A stretch of DNA of 64,000 bases. It comes from an uncultured Oscillospiraceae bacterium. Its GTDB lineage: Bacteria > Bacillota > Clostridia > Oscillospirales > Ruminococcaceae. A program made the translations under genes and the position numbers. Shown in pieces: positions 33,799-42,323 of this stretch (the first letter of the stretch is position 1; each line of letters opens with the position of its first letter). The stretch spans positions 58,962-122,961 of the forward strand of contig CAKSAY010000002.1 in the NCBI GenBank assembly GCA_934438055.1. Direction: 5' to 3'. Below the pieces are notes generated by a model. The model saw only the letters and a program-made list of their open reading frames with translations, did not search any database and was not told the origin of the DNA.

Positions 33799-35133
33799 TT
33801 ATAGTCCAAAGCCGGGTGGAAGTCTTCTTCGATGACGTTTTCCCTTATGTCCCCCAAATTGTTTCATCATCTTTTGCATGCTTTCAAAACGCCGCAAAAG
33901 TTGATTCACATCCGGCACTGTCGTGCCGCTTCCCGCTGCAATGCGCTTTTTGCGTGAAGCATTAATCAGAGAAGGTTTTGCGCGTTCTTTCTTGGTCATT
34001 GAGCAAATAATGGCCTCAACCTTGTCAAATTGAGCGTCGTCTAAATCCTGATCCTTAACCTTGTTTCCCACACCGGGAATCATTCCAACAATGTCTTTAA
34101 TAGAACCCATCTGACGAATTTGCCTTGTCTGCTCAAGAAGATCCTCCAAATCAAAGGAATTGTCCTTGAGTTTTTTCACCATTTTGTCAGCCTTTTTCTC
34201 ATCCACGGCCGTCTGTGCTTTTTCAATTAAGGTGAGCATATCTCCCATGCCCAAAATTCTAGACGCCATTCTTTCAGGATAAAAAGGCTCTAAATCATCT
34301 AATTTTTCTCCAATACCCACAAATTTGACCGGCTTTCCCGTCACCGCCAAAACCGACAGCGCAGCTCCGCCTCTTGTGTCGCCATCTAACTTTGTTAAAA
34401 CAACGCCGTCAATGGTGAGCGCGTCGTTAAACTTTTCAGCGACATTCACAGCGTCTTGACCTGTCATAGCATCCACAGTTAATAGAATTTCATTAGGTGA
34501 AACCGCTTCTTTAATCTGAACCAGCTCATTCATAAGCGCTTGATCAATATGCAGTCTTCCCGCTGTGTCCAACAAAACCAAATCGTTTCCATAATCCTTA
34601 GCATGTTTGATCGCGGCCTTGGCAATCTTGACAGGATCTCCCTGCCCCATTTCAAAAACCGGAACCTCCACTTGGGCACCCAAAACCTTTAGCTGCTCAA
34701 TGGCCGCCGGACGATAAACGTCGCAGCCAACGAGCAAAGGTCTATGCCCTTTAGACTTAAAGCTTTTGGCAATCTTAGCACAATGGGTTGTTTTGCCGCT
34801 TCCCTGAAGCCCACAGAGCATAACCACACAGGGCGGATGCGAGGGAAAACGAACCCGACTATTTTCCTCGCCCATCAAAACGCAAAGCTCTTCATTGACA
34901 ATTTTAATAACCTGCTGTGCCGGCGTCAGGCTCTCAAGCACTTCATTGCCAATCGAGCGCTCGGTGATCTTAGAAACAAAATCTTTCACCACTTTATAAC
35001 TCACGTCCGCTTCTAACAGCGCAAGCTTCACTTCACGCATGGCAACTTTTACGTCATTTTCCGTCAACTTCCCTTTAGAACGAAGTTTTTTAAACGCCGC
35101 TCCGAGCTTTTCAGACAAGCCTTCAAAAGCCAT
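33799..35133 (-). CDS. ffh: Signal recognition particle protein Ffh
   Basis: 444 residues from the ATG at 35133, seven bases after AGGGGG; an open frame extends to 35199. N domain ~1-85. G domain ~86-290 has the P-loop GLQGSGKTTHCAKIAK, LLDTAGRLHIDQ, and TKLDGDTRGGAALS. The Met-rich M domain ~300-444 (RMASRILGMGDMLTLIEK, MIPGVGNK, RRFESMQKMMKQFGG) binds SRP RNA and signal peptides. No SRP RNA gene is seen nearby. Confidence 0.97.
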   Translation of the reverse strand: MAFEGLSEKLGAAFKKLRSKGKLTENDVKVAMREVKLALLEADVSYKVVKDFVSKITERSIGNEVLESLTPAQQVIKIVNEELCVLMGEENSRVRFPSHPPCVVMLCGLQGSGKTTHCAKIAKSFKSKGHRPLLVGCDVYRPAAIEQLKVLGAQVEVPVFEMGQGDPVKIAKAAIKHAKDYGNDLVLLDTAGRLHIDQALMNELVQIKEAVSPNEILLTVDAMTGQDAVNVAEKFNDALTIDGVVLTKLDGDTRGGAALSVLAVTGKPVKFVGIGEKLDDLEPFYPERMASRILGMGDMLTLIEKAQTAVDEKKADKMVKKLKDNSFDLEDLLEQTRQIRQMGSIKDIVGMIPGVGNKVKDQDLDDAQFDKVEAIICSMTKKERAKPSLINASRKKRIAAGSGTTVPDVNQLLRRFESMQKMMKQFGGHKGKRHRRRLPPGFGL

Positions 35134-35144
35134 TCTGTTTCCCC

Positions 35145-35513
35145 CTAATCTTGATTGTCGGCAAAAGAAGATGCAATGTGCAAAATTTCTTCTGCGCACT
35201 GCGAAATTCTTTCCGCATTGCCGCTATCGGCCAAAGCTTTCATCACAGAAGCCAAACTGCTCACCCGGGCTAAAAGTCTTGACAACTCCTCGGTTTTCTT
35301 CAAGAGCCCCACATGCTCCTCAAAGTGACGCAAAATCGTTTCCGTTCTACGAACACTGTCGTGCACACCCTGGCGGGTAATATCCATCAATTCTGCAATT
35401 TCAGCCAAAGAAAGATCTTCATTATAATAAAGCTCTGCGAGTTCGCGCTGTTTTTCCGTTAGCAGGGCGCCATAATAATCAAGCAAAAGCGATACATCTA
35501 AATGTTTACTCAT
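35145..35513 (-). CDS. ylxM: Putative helix-turn-helix protein YlxM
   Basis: 122 residues from the ATG at 35513 behind GGACGG. A sigma-70 region 4-like domain (LLTEKQRELAELYYNEDLSL, AEIAELMDITRQGVHDSVRR) is followed by a helical tail. YlxM stands directly upstream of ffh in most Firmicutes and is thought to modulate SRP. It is the first gene of the operon; the gap to ffh is 11 bases. Confidence 0.92.
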   Translation of the reverse strand: MSKHLDVSLLLDYYGALLTEKQRELAELYYNEDLSLAEIAELMDITRQGVHDSVRRTETILRHFEEHVGLLKKTEELSRLLARVSSLASVMKALADSGNAERISQCAEEILHIASSFADNQD

Positions 35514-35724
35514 CAATCATCCGTCCTTTATCGGATGTAAAGCATTTTTCTTTACAGTGTTATATTGTAACGCATATGCAAATAAATGTCAAGGCCTTTT
35601 TTAAGAGAACAAATATAGCTATCTACTGTCTCTGCTTATTTGAACAACACTAAGAAACTTCATCTACCAAAAATTTTTCTTTATGAAGTACCAGCATGGT
35701 ATTATAAATTATTTTTATTCTGTC

Positions 35725-35753
35725 TTGACAAATATCAGTTGAATTGCTATAAT
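35725..35753 (+). promoter_or_regulatory. Consensus promoter for tRNA-Leu(GAG)
   Basis: TTGACA, 17 bases, TATAAT, both exact. Initiation would fall about 12 bases before the tRNA at 35772. Confidence 0.9.
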
Positions 35754-35771
35754 AATTTTATTATTAAATTT

Positions 35772-35855
35772 GCGAGTGTGCTGGAATAGGCAGACAGGCA
35801 CGTTTGAGGGGCGTGTGTCATTGGCGTACGGGTTCAAGTCCCGTCACTCGCACCA
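35772..35855 (+). tRNA. tRNA-Leu (anticodon GAG)
   Basis: 84 bases with encoded CCA. Acceptor GCGAGTG/CACTCGC, T-arm GGG-TTCAAGT-CCC, anticodon stem CACGT/GCGTG with loop TTGAGGG, and a long variable arm as expected of a leucine tRNA. Its 3' side borders the GC-richer block that follows, as at many integration sites, although no second copy of the tRNA end was found. Confidence 0.93.
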
Positions 35856-35861
35856 AACCAA

Positions 35862-35913
35862 AATAATCCGAACCAGATCTTCTCTGTGGGAGACGGGTTC
35901 GGATTATTTTTTT
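35862..35913 (+). terminator. Terminator of tRNA-Leu(GAG)
   Basis: A perfect 13-bp stem, AATAATCCGAACC/GGTTCGGATTATT, with a loop containing TCTC/GAGA, then TTTTT. Confidence 0.92.
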
Positions 35914-35953
35914 CTTTGAAAAATTCGAGGATACGCATTTTAGAAATGGCGTT

Positions 35954-36037
35954 ATGAAGCATCCAGAATCCAAGCCGAGAAAGCCGAAGCGGAAAAAGGA
36001 TCGGGAGGACGCTTATGAAAAGCATCAAAAGCTGTGA
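35954..36037 (+). pseudogene. Short basic open frame, probable gene remnant
   Basis: A 27-codon frame, MKHPESKPRKPKRKKDRED and on to a stop, overlaps the start of the next gene by 23 bases. The frame stays open upstream into the tRNA terminator but has no ribosome binding site. The Lys/Arg-rich tail could be the end of a mobile-element protein cut off at the tRNA. I do not recognise it. Confidence 0.25.
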
Positions 36038-36263
36038 ATTCAATATGAACACGGACTGCGTGGAACTGCGATTTCCGGACGGCAGCGTGATCTCCATCAA
36101 CTGCACTGCCGTGAAGAACGACGTGGCAGACAACCGTTTGCAGCGGTCGGAGCCGGACTATCTCATCTACAACGACCCGCTGACCTGTGCCGACCTCGTT
36201 CTAAACGGAGATGTTGAGACATATTTGAATACTGTCACAGAGTATAAACCCTACAAAAACTGA
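36015..36263 (+). CDS. DUF6061-like small protein
   Basis: 82 residues. CVELRFPDGSVISINCTAV, then DNRLQRSEPDYLIYNDPL and VLNGDVETYLNTVTEYKP match my memory of DUF6061, a family of unknown function found in Clostridia on integrative elements. GGGAGG lies seven bases before the ATG. Its GC content is higher than the preceding operon's, fitting acquisition. Confidence 0.65.
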   Translation: MKSIKSCEFNMNTDCVELRFPDGSVISINCTAVKNDVADNRLQRSEPDYLIYNDPLTCADLVLNGDVETYLNTVTEYKPYKN

Positions 36264-36310
36264 ACAAACGCACAAATGAGATGGTGGTCTATCCCATTTG
36301 CTATGTTGTT

Positions 36311-36529
36311 TCAGGAGTATATACCCCTTGAAATCGCCTTATATCTATCGCCGCTGCTGTCTTTGTCCACTTTTGCCGCGTCCCGTGCCGCTTCCCACTC
36401 GGCGAATTCCCTCTGACCTTCTTCGCTCTTATAGTAGGCGAGGATGTCTGACAGCAGGATCCTTGCGATGTTCTCGATTTCATGCTGCGGGATCCCGCTT
36501 TTGTTGATGAGCTTCTTTCGCCTGCTCAA
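36311..36529 (-). CDS. Conserved small protein typical of conjugative elements
   Basis: 72 residues from a TTG at 36529, six bases after GGAGG. The N-terminus SRRKKLINKSGIPQHEIENI is followed by ARILLSDILAYYKSEEGQRE and FAEWEAARDAAK. Proteins with this SGI..EIE.IAR.LL.DI pattern are common on transposons and ICEs of gut Firmicutes; the function is unknown. The longer frame to 36643 is poorly supported. Confidence 0.55.
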   Translation of the reverse strand: MSRRKKLINKSGIPQHEIENIARILLSDILAYYKSEEGQREFAEWEAARDAAKVDKDSSGDRYKAISRGIYS

Positions 36530-36889
36530 GTCGCACCTCCGAAAAAGTATTTTGCCGCATCTTTCTCCCGCGCTGCGGAGGAACGATATCCTGAGCGTCA
36601 TTTGTCCTGCTTTTTCTTTCCCTTCACATCCTTCCTGTCTCATCCGAAAATGAAAACGCAGCCGCCTATCAAGCCCTTCGGGTCATCTGCACGGTGTCTT
36701 GTGTCTTAAATTGTGTTTTCATTATAGCAGCGACCGGACTGCCCGTTAATAGCAAAGTAACGAAAGATGGCGACACATAATTTCGGTTTACAGATTGACA
36801 GATGAAATGGCACAGTAGTTAGCGGCCGCCATCCGCCGCGCTTTTCGGCATACAAGGCAGGTAAGCACAGACTATGTCCGCCCATGCAT

Positions 36890-37785
36890 ATTTTGATGAA
36901 ACAGGACAAGGCCGTTGCGAGGAAAAGCAGCTTCTCCTTTTTTCATTTGTTTTTTGAAAAACGCTATCCCAACAGCACCGGGGCCGAGATGTGTTCCGAT
37001 CACGTCTTTCTACCGTTGTGTAGCGGACTTCCTGCAAATAATCCCCCCGGATGCGGCGGCTGTCTTCGATGTATTTTAATAAAGGCGCATCAGAAATCCC
37101 CCTGTAGCAGAGCAGAACCGGCTTGCTGAAATCAATTCTGCCAACCTTGTCGATTTTCTAAATGAGCAGATTGTTCCCCATTTTAGAGCCGCAAGCTTTT
37201 CCAAGCAGGTGTATTTCACCGTCAATGACGAAAGTACAGGCTTGATGATCAACACGCCGCCGGCGAATGCGGCTGCTTTGGAAATATGACCGTCCTGCTT
37301 CAGGTATTCGAGGGTATCCACCAACGTAACAACAGCGATTTTTTCTTCTCATCTTCCATGATTCGCGCGATTTCTTCCGCAGACGTTCCCGCGTCCAAAA
37401 GCCGGAACGCAAGCTCCACCAGAATTCCGGCGCCCATTGCCGCGCTTGTACTGTCTACAACATAGACATTTTCATAATCCGCCGCTGCAATCACGGCGCC
37501 TTGATAAGCACCGGAAAACTTAGATGCAAGGGTAATGACAACGGCGGCCTCTTCTGCCTGCTTTGCCTTTTCAAACTCCTGCATAGAGGCATTCGGAGTT
37601 GCCTGACCGGTGGTGGGCAGCACATCGCTTTGAATCAGCTTCTCATAGAATGTTTTGTAGTTGATGGTCACGCCATAGATGTATTCCTCCTAACCAAAAT
37701 GAACGGTGAGGGGTACCGTATATACCCGCACTTTGATTTTGGGAATCAAATCTGCTGTGGAATCAACAATAATTCCCGTTTTCAT
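36890..37785 (-). pseudogene. DegV-family fatty-acid-binding protein, decayed
   Basis: Read through three frames, a complete DegV can be reassembled: MKTGIIVDSTADLIPK at the start, TINYKTFYEKLIQSDVLPTT, VVITLASKFSGAYQGAVIAA, DTLEYLKQDGHISK, EIHLLGKACGSKMGNN, LQEVRYTTV and GTHLGPGAVGIAFF at the end. A TAG interrupts the first part (HFG*EEYIYG), and at least two frameshifts follow. DegV proteins deliver fatty acids to the FakA kinase. The marR remnant upstream is its usual partner. Left boundary approximate. Confidence 0.85.
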
Positions 37786-37790
37786 TTTAA

Positions 37791-38242
37791 TCATATCTCC
37801 TTATTTTTGCTGTCTTTGGCAATGGCCTCCAAGCTGCTGATTATGAAAAGGCTGCGATAAAATACATTTCTTTTGTCCTCTATTAAATCGCGATTGATCG
37901 TATCAAGGACGCCGCTGATTTTCCCTGTGATTTTTTTGCCGACCTCACGTCCTTTTTCAGGCAAACGTAAAGGGCTTTTATACCGTTTGACTCCTTCGGA
38001 ATTGCGTACGATGAATCCGTTGACTCCAAGATAATCCAATACACGGGAATGGTCGCCTTATGCTTCTCGCAATGCTCGCACAGGTCTGCAGAGGTCACAC
38101 CTTCCAACAAATAAATATAGTACAGGCAGGATACATGGGCGCTTCTCAGATGATATGCGGCCATCTCCTGATTTTTTATTTTTCGTATGTTGCGGCTGAT
38201 CTTGTTGATTAAGACAGTAAACGCTTCAAATCTTTCCTGCAT
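37791..38242 (-). pseudogene. MarR-family regulator, frameshifted
   Basis: From the ATG at 38242 the frame reads MQERFEAFTVLINKISRNIR to CEHCEKHKATI, then needs a shift to continue LDYLGVNGFIVRNSEGVKRY and KITGKISGVLDTINRDLIED. At the break the sequence has ATTCCCGT where an intact gene would have ATTTCCCGT (I-S-R), so a single base is missing. The recognition helix is destroyed. It would have controlled the adjacent degV. Confidence 0.85.
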
Positions 38243-38367
38243 GGCTGCTTCCCTTCCTTGCAAATGTTGAAGTTTCAACAAGAGGATTCTATTATGGAAT
38301 TGGTGAAATGTCAATAGTGGCTCTGCCTGTTATGGGTTACATCTACAAAAAATAACGATATACACGG

Positions 38368-38568
38368 TCACAGCATACATTCCCATACGGCTTCACGGAA
38401 AAGGTTCGCTGCGCAGTTCCTAACGCACTTCTTACAGTTGCCGCAGATGCAGCAGTCCTGCCTGCGGTTCTTGACGCAGAATAAAAGCCCGTCCTTGCCC
38501 GGATAGTCCTTGATTTCATGCGCAAATTCTACCTGCTTCAAAACGGCATCTTCAAAAATATTCGTCAT
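38368..38568 (-). CDS. Small cysteine-rich protein, possible Fe-S or metal binder
   Basis: 66 residues. The core CVKNRRQDCCICGNCKKCV, then RNC, has seven cysteines within about 23 residues, with a CxCGxCxxCxxxC run that resembles a ferredoxin-type 4Fe-4S site. GGGAGA lies seven bases before the ATG. It lies between the decayed marR and the regulator/ferredoxin/hcp module. No family is recognised with certainty. Confidence 0.5.
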   Translation of the reverse strand: MTNIFEDAVLKQVEFAHEIKDYPGKDGLLFCVKNRRQDCCICGNCKKCVRNCAANLFREAVWECML

Positions 38569-39155
38569 AAACGCTCTCCCACCCCTTACAGGTGTAGTCG
38601 GGTATACCCCATTTCGGGGCTTACCTTACGTTATCATCCGCATCTCGTCTTCGTATTGTGGCGACGTGGAAGAGGTTGCTGCAGCCGTCAGACTGCGTAA
38701 AGCAGGGTTTGGGGAAGGCACGCCCCAACAAGATTCTGATGGGACAGAATGAACGACAGGCGAAATCTGGCACCTCGGTAGAATTTTGCTCTGCAACTTC
38801 CACCTTTTTACCACCGTGTCGGTTTTGCAGTTTTTATCTCTGCTTCCTGCAAAAGCCGGACAAGCGTGTTTTGCCGGAGCCTGCGAATAACTCTTTGAAG
38901 ATGGGCGCGAAAAAGCCGCAGAAATTCTCTGCGGACGATAGATGGGGACTATTTGATTTTCTGCGTTTGCCAGCCTGTTAAAAAAGAAATAAATAACTTA
39001 CAAAAACGGATAAGTGTGGCGCAAAAAGACTACGCTTCCCCCTTGTTTGGTTTGATAATTTTCAATATAAACCGATCCGATGAACGATATAAACCGCGAA
39101 TATGATGTGATTTTACAAAAGCTCCAAATGACAGCCATAAATATTAAGGAGCTGA
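38569..39155. other. Unassigned stretch in the GC-richer block
   Basis: Nearly 590 bases. Open frames exist on both strands, the longest on the plus strand at 38658-38981, but none has a ribosome binding site or a recognisable domain. A small CCCC/GGGG hairpin lies near 38609-38621. It may be debris of a former gene. Confidence 0.4.
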
Positions 39156-39818
39156 TTACACTTTCAAAATAAAATGGCTTTTGTGAAAATCAAGAAGCCC
39201 CTCATTGCGCATTTTTCCAAGTTCAAGCGACAGCCCACTGCGTTCGACCGCAAGATAGTCCGCAAGCTGCTGCCTTGAAAAAGGAATGTCAAATTCGTAT
39301 TTTCCGAGACGCTGTGCTTCTGCAGAAAGATAGGACATAATCTTTGCCCGTGTGGTACGCTGTCCCATATGTGTGAGTTTTTCGCCGAAACGCAGATTTC
39401 TCTCGGCAAGCTCGCTGAGGAGATTTCGGATGATTCGACTGTGATGGACACAGGCTGATGGGCAGACGTTCAAGATCTGCTTCACATTAAAAAACATCAC
39501 TATGACAGAACTTTCTGCTATCACGTTCACATTCAGTACAGATCCGGGAGCACAGGCAAATGCAGCGGCAAAGGTCTGTCCCGCTATCGCCTTGGAAAGA
39601 ATGTTACGGTTTCCCCAGATGTCTTCCTGTATAATCAGGACATTTCCCGACAGTATAAGACCGATTGCTTCAGATGTATCTCCGGCGCGCAATACGAAGG
39701 ATCCTTTGGAAAAATCCTTTTTTTCGGCTTTGAGGCAGGAGAGCGTAGAGATAAGCTCATTTTCGGAAATTCCCGAAAAAAGTTGAGCAGATCGAATAAC
39801 GGATAAAAAATCTTTCAT
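39156..39818 (-). CDS. Crp/Fnr-family regulator of the hcp module
   Basis: 220 residues from the ATG at 39818 behind GAGG; the open frame to 39974 crosses the promoter of the divergent operon. The cyclic-nucleotide-binding fold (~10-125) includes GSFVLRAGDTSEAIGLILSG. The C-terminal winged helix has FSRQQLADYLAVERSGLSLELGKMR split across two lines of the motif, with R-S contacts in the recognition helix. There is no N-terminal cysteine cluster as in E. coli FNR. The divergent ferredoxin-hcp genes and the palindrome between them suggest an HcpR-like nitrosative-stress activator. Confidence 0.85.
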   Translation of the reverse strand: MKDFLSVIRSAQLFSGISENELISTLSCLKAEKKDFSKGSFVLRAGDTSEAIGLILSGNVLIIQEDIWGNRNILSKAIAGQTFAAAFACAPGSVLNVNVIAESSVIVMFFNVKQILNVCPSACVHHSRIIRNLLSELAERNLRFGEKLTHMGQRTTRAKIMSYLSAEAQRLGKYEFDIPFSRQQLADYLAVERSGLSLELGKMRNEGLLDFHKSHFILKV

Positions 39819-39832
39819 AAAAATCCTCTTTC

Positions 39833-39874
39833 GTTGAAAATTCAACCGACTTATTGAGTTTATTGTACTATAAT
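39833..39874 (+). promoter_or_regulatory. Fnr-type operator and promoter of the ferredoxin-hcp operon
   Basis: The palindrome GTTGAA-AA-TTCAAC (39833-39846) is centred at 39839.5. The -10 TATAAT is at 39869-39874, so initiation should be close to 39881, which puts the palindrome at -41.5, the class II position of Crp/Fnr activators. No good -35 is present, which fits dependence on an activator. Confidence 0.65.
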
Positions 39875-39902
39875 GAGAGTGAAAATGCAAGGAGGTACAG
39901 TC

Positions 39903-40625
39903 ATGAAGAGAAAAATCATTGAGATCGATCAGAGAAAGTGCAACGGCTGCGGCGCCTGCGCCGAGGCCTGCCACGAGGGAGCAATCGCCATGGTGGACGG
40001 CAAGGCGCAGCTCATGCGGGACGACTATTGCGATGGGCTGGGCGACTGTCTGCCCGCCTGTCCCACAGGAGCCATCACCTTCGTGGAACGCGAAGCCACC
40101 CCTTATGACGAAAAGGCCGTTATGGAAAATAAACGGAAAATGATGCAGGAAAAGATGAAAAAAGAGGGAATGACATTGCCCTACGGATGTCCCGGAAGTC
40201 GGTCAAGAAAAATTGAACACATGGAATGTACCGATGCGGAAGCGGCATATGCGAAACCTGTCAGCAGACTGTCGCAGTGGCCCGTGCAGATAAAGCTCGT
40301 TCCTGTAAATGCACAGTACTTTGAAGGAGCGAAGCTGCTCATTGCCGCTGATTGCACGGCTTATGCTTATGCCGCTTTTCACGAGCGATTTATAAAAGGG
40401 CATATCACTCTTGTCGGTTGCCCGAAACTTGACAGCGTGGATTATTCGGAAAAGCTGACGGAGATCATCCACAATAACGATATCAAGAGCGTTACCGTCG
40501 TGCGCATGGAGGTACCCTGCTGCGGCGGACTGGAGCAGGCGGCAAAAACAGCATTGCAGCAGAGCGGTAAGTTCATCCCCTGGCAGGTCGTGAACATTTC
40601 CACGGACGGAAAAATACTTGATTGA
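39903..40625 (+). CDS. Ferredoxin-type 4Fe-4S protein associated with Hcp
   Basis: 240 residues from the ATG at 39903, seven bases after AAGGAGG; an upstream frame start at 39873 is spurious. Residues ~1-65 hold two 4Fe-4S sites: CNGCGACAEACHEGAI and CDGLGDCLPACPTGAI. The C-terminal ~150 residues (KLLIAADCTAYAYAAFHERF, VVRMEVPCCGGLEQAAK) form a second domain with conserved cysteines. Such proteins sit beside hcp in many anaerobes and are the likely electron donor. Its GC content is higher than the surrounding genome. Confidence 0.9.
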   Translation: MKRKIIEIDQRKCNGCGACAEACHEGAIAMVDGKAQLMRDDYCDGLGDCLPACPTGAITFVEREATPYDEKAVMENKRKMMQEKMKKEGMTLPYGCPGSRSRKIEHMECTDAEAAYAKPVSRLSQWPVQIKLVPVNAQYFEGAKLLIAADCTAYAYAAFHERFIKGHITLVGCPKLDSVDYSEKLTEIIHNNDIKSVTVVRMEVPCCGGLEQAAKTALQQSGKFIPWQVVNISTDGKILD

Positions 40626-40659
40626 AGAATTAAAAATATAACAAAGTGAGGATTTGAAT

Positions 40660-42255
40660 ATGGATAACAAAATGTTTTGCTTCCAGTGCGAACAGACGGC
40701 GGGCTGTACCGGATGTACCGGAAGAGCAGGCGTTTGCGGCAAGACTGCCGATGTGGCGAAGCTTCAGGACGAGCTGACCGGTGCGTTGATCGGTCTGGCA
40801 CGAGTCACAGACGGCGATACACACGCAACGCCGGATACCTGGCGACTGATGATAGAGGGACTGTTCACCACCATCACCAATGTGAATTTCAATGAAAAAA
40901 CTATTCGGGAACTGATTGACCGGGTTCATGCGGAAAAAGCGCGGCTGGTACCAAACTGCTCCGGTTGCGGCTCCCGCTGCGGGCGGAACGATGATTACGA
41001 CATGAACCTGCTCTGGAACGCGCAGGAGGATATACGCAGTCTCAAATCTCTTATTCTGTTCGGTGTGCGCGGCATGGCGGCTTATGCACATCACGCTATG
41101 GTGCTGGGCTATACCGACGAGGAAGTGAACCGCTTCTTCGCTAAGGCGCTCTTTGCCATCGGCGAAGATTGGGGTATGGATGAGCTGCTTCCTGTTGTGA
41201 TGGAGGTCGGCGAGAAAAATCTCAAGTGCATGGCGCTTCTTGACAAGGCGAACACCGAAAGCTACGGCACGCCCGCGCCCGTTACCGTCCCGCTGACGGT
41301 GGAGAAGGGACCGTTCATCGTCATCACCGGTCATGACCTCCACGACCTGAAACTGCTGTTGGAGCAGACCGAAGGCAAAGGCATCAACATCTACACCCAC
41401 GGCGAGATGCTGCCCGCTCACGGCTATCCAGAGCTGAAAAAGTACACCCATCTCAAGGGTAACTTCGGCACAGCATGGCAGAACCAGCAGAAGGAGTTTG
41501 CGGATATCCCCGCGCCGGTGCTGTTCACCACAAACTGCCTGATGCCGCCGAAAGCGAGTTATTCTGACCGAGTGTTCACCACGGCGGTGGTATCCTATCC
41601 TGAAATCACCCACATCGGTGAGGACAAGGATTTCTCGCCCATCATTGAAAAGGCACTGGAGCTGGGCGGCTACTCCGAGAACAAGCCCTTCACCGGCATT
41701 AACGGCGGCAGCACGGTCATGACCGGCTTTGGTCACGGCACGGTGCTGAGCGTGGCGGACAAGGTGATCGATGCAGTAAAGGCCGGCGCGATCCGGCACT
41801 TCTTCCTGGTAGGCGGCTGCGACGGAGCCCGCCCCGGCCGTAATTACTACACGGACTTTGTGAAGCAGACGCCTGCCGATACCGTAGTGCTGACCCTTGC
41901 CTGCGGCAAGTTCCGCTTCAATGATCTGGACTTGGGAACCATCGGCGGTCTACCCCGACTCATGGACGTGGGACAGTGCAACGACGCCTACAGTGCTGTG
42001 AAGATCGCGCTGGCCTTGGCGGAGGCCTTCGACTGTGGCGTCAACGACCTGCCGCTGTCCCTGGTTCTTTCGTGGTATGAGCAGAAGGCGGTGTGCATCC
42101 TGTTGACCCTGCTGTATTTGGGTATTAAAAACATCCGTCTCGGCCCCACGCTGCCGGCGTTTGTTTCGCCCAATGTGCTGAACTACCTCGTGGAAAATTT
42201 CGGAATTGCGCCTGTCTCTACCCCGGAGGAGGATTTAAAACAACTCCTCAAATAA
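40660..42255 (+). CDS. hcp: Hydroxylamine reductase / hybrid-cluster protein
   Basis: 531 residues from the ATG at 40660 behind GAGG. The N-terminal cysteines CFQCEQTAGCTGCTGRAGVC bind the 4Fe-4S cluster. Hybrid-cluster ligands are seen in GVRGMAAYAHHAMVLG, TGHDLHDLKLLL, THGEMLPAHGYPELKKY, FTTNCLMPP, FFLVGGCDGARPGRNYY and LACGKFRFNDLDLGTIGGLPRLMD in pieces. It reduces NO to N2O or hydroxylamine to ammonia in nitrosative stress. The gene is intact and markedly more GC-rich than its flanks. Confidence 0.96.
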   Translation: MDNKMFCFQCEQTAGCTGCTGRAGVCGKTADVAKLQDELTGALIGLARVTDGDTHATPDTWRLMIEGLFTTITNVNFNEKTIRELIDRVHAEKARLVPNCSGCGSRCGRNDDYDMNLLWNAQEDIRSLKSLILFGVRGMAAYAHHAMVLGYTDEEVNRFFAKALFAIGEDWGMDELLPVVMEVGEKNLKCMALLDKANTESYGTPAPVTVPLTVEKGPFIVITGHDLHDLKLLLEQTEGKGINIYTHGEMLPAHGYPELKKYTHLKGNFGTAWQNQQKEFADIPAPVLFTTNCLMPPKASYSDRVFTTAVVSYPEITHIGEDKDFSPIIEKALELGGYSENKPFTGINGGSTVMTGFGHGTVLSVADKVIDAVKAGAIRHFFLVGGCDGARPGRNYYTDFVKQTPADTVVLTLACGKFRFNDLDLGTIGGLPRLMDVGQCNDAYSAVKIALALAEAFDCGVNDLPLSLVLSWYEQKAVCILLTLLYLGIKNIRLGPTLPAFVSPNVLNYLVENFGIAPVSTPEEDLKQLLK

Positions 42256-42276
42256 AAATGCCACACAGGGCACATA

Positions 42277-42323
42277 AAACAGATACTCCTCACTGCCGCC
42301 ATGGTAGTGAGGAGTATCTGTTT
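42277..42323 (+). terminator. Terminator of the hcp operon
   Basis: A perfect 18-bp stem (AAACAGATACTCCTCACT with AGTGAGGAGTATCTGTTT) with an 11-base loop, about 20 bases after the stop. Confidence 0.9.

Noticed and set aside
38658..38981. 107-codon plus-strand frame ending in FDFLRLPAC
   Set aside because: No ribosome binding site, no known domain, and overlaps other frames of similar length on the opposite strand.
40630..41799. 389-codon minus-strand frame across hcp
   Set aside because: It is the complement of the high-GC hcp gene. Hcp motifs are complete on the plus strand, and the frame has no family resemblance.
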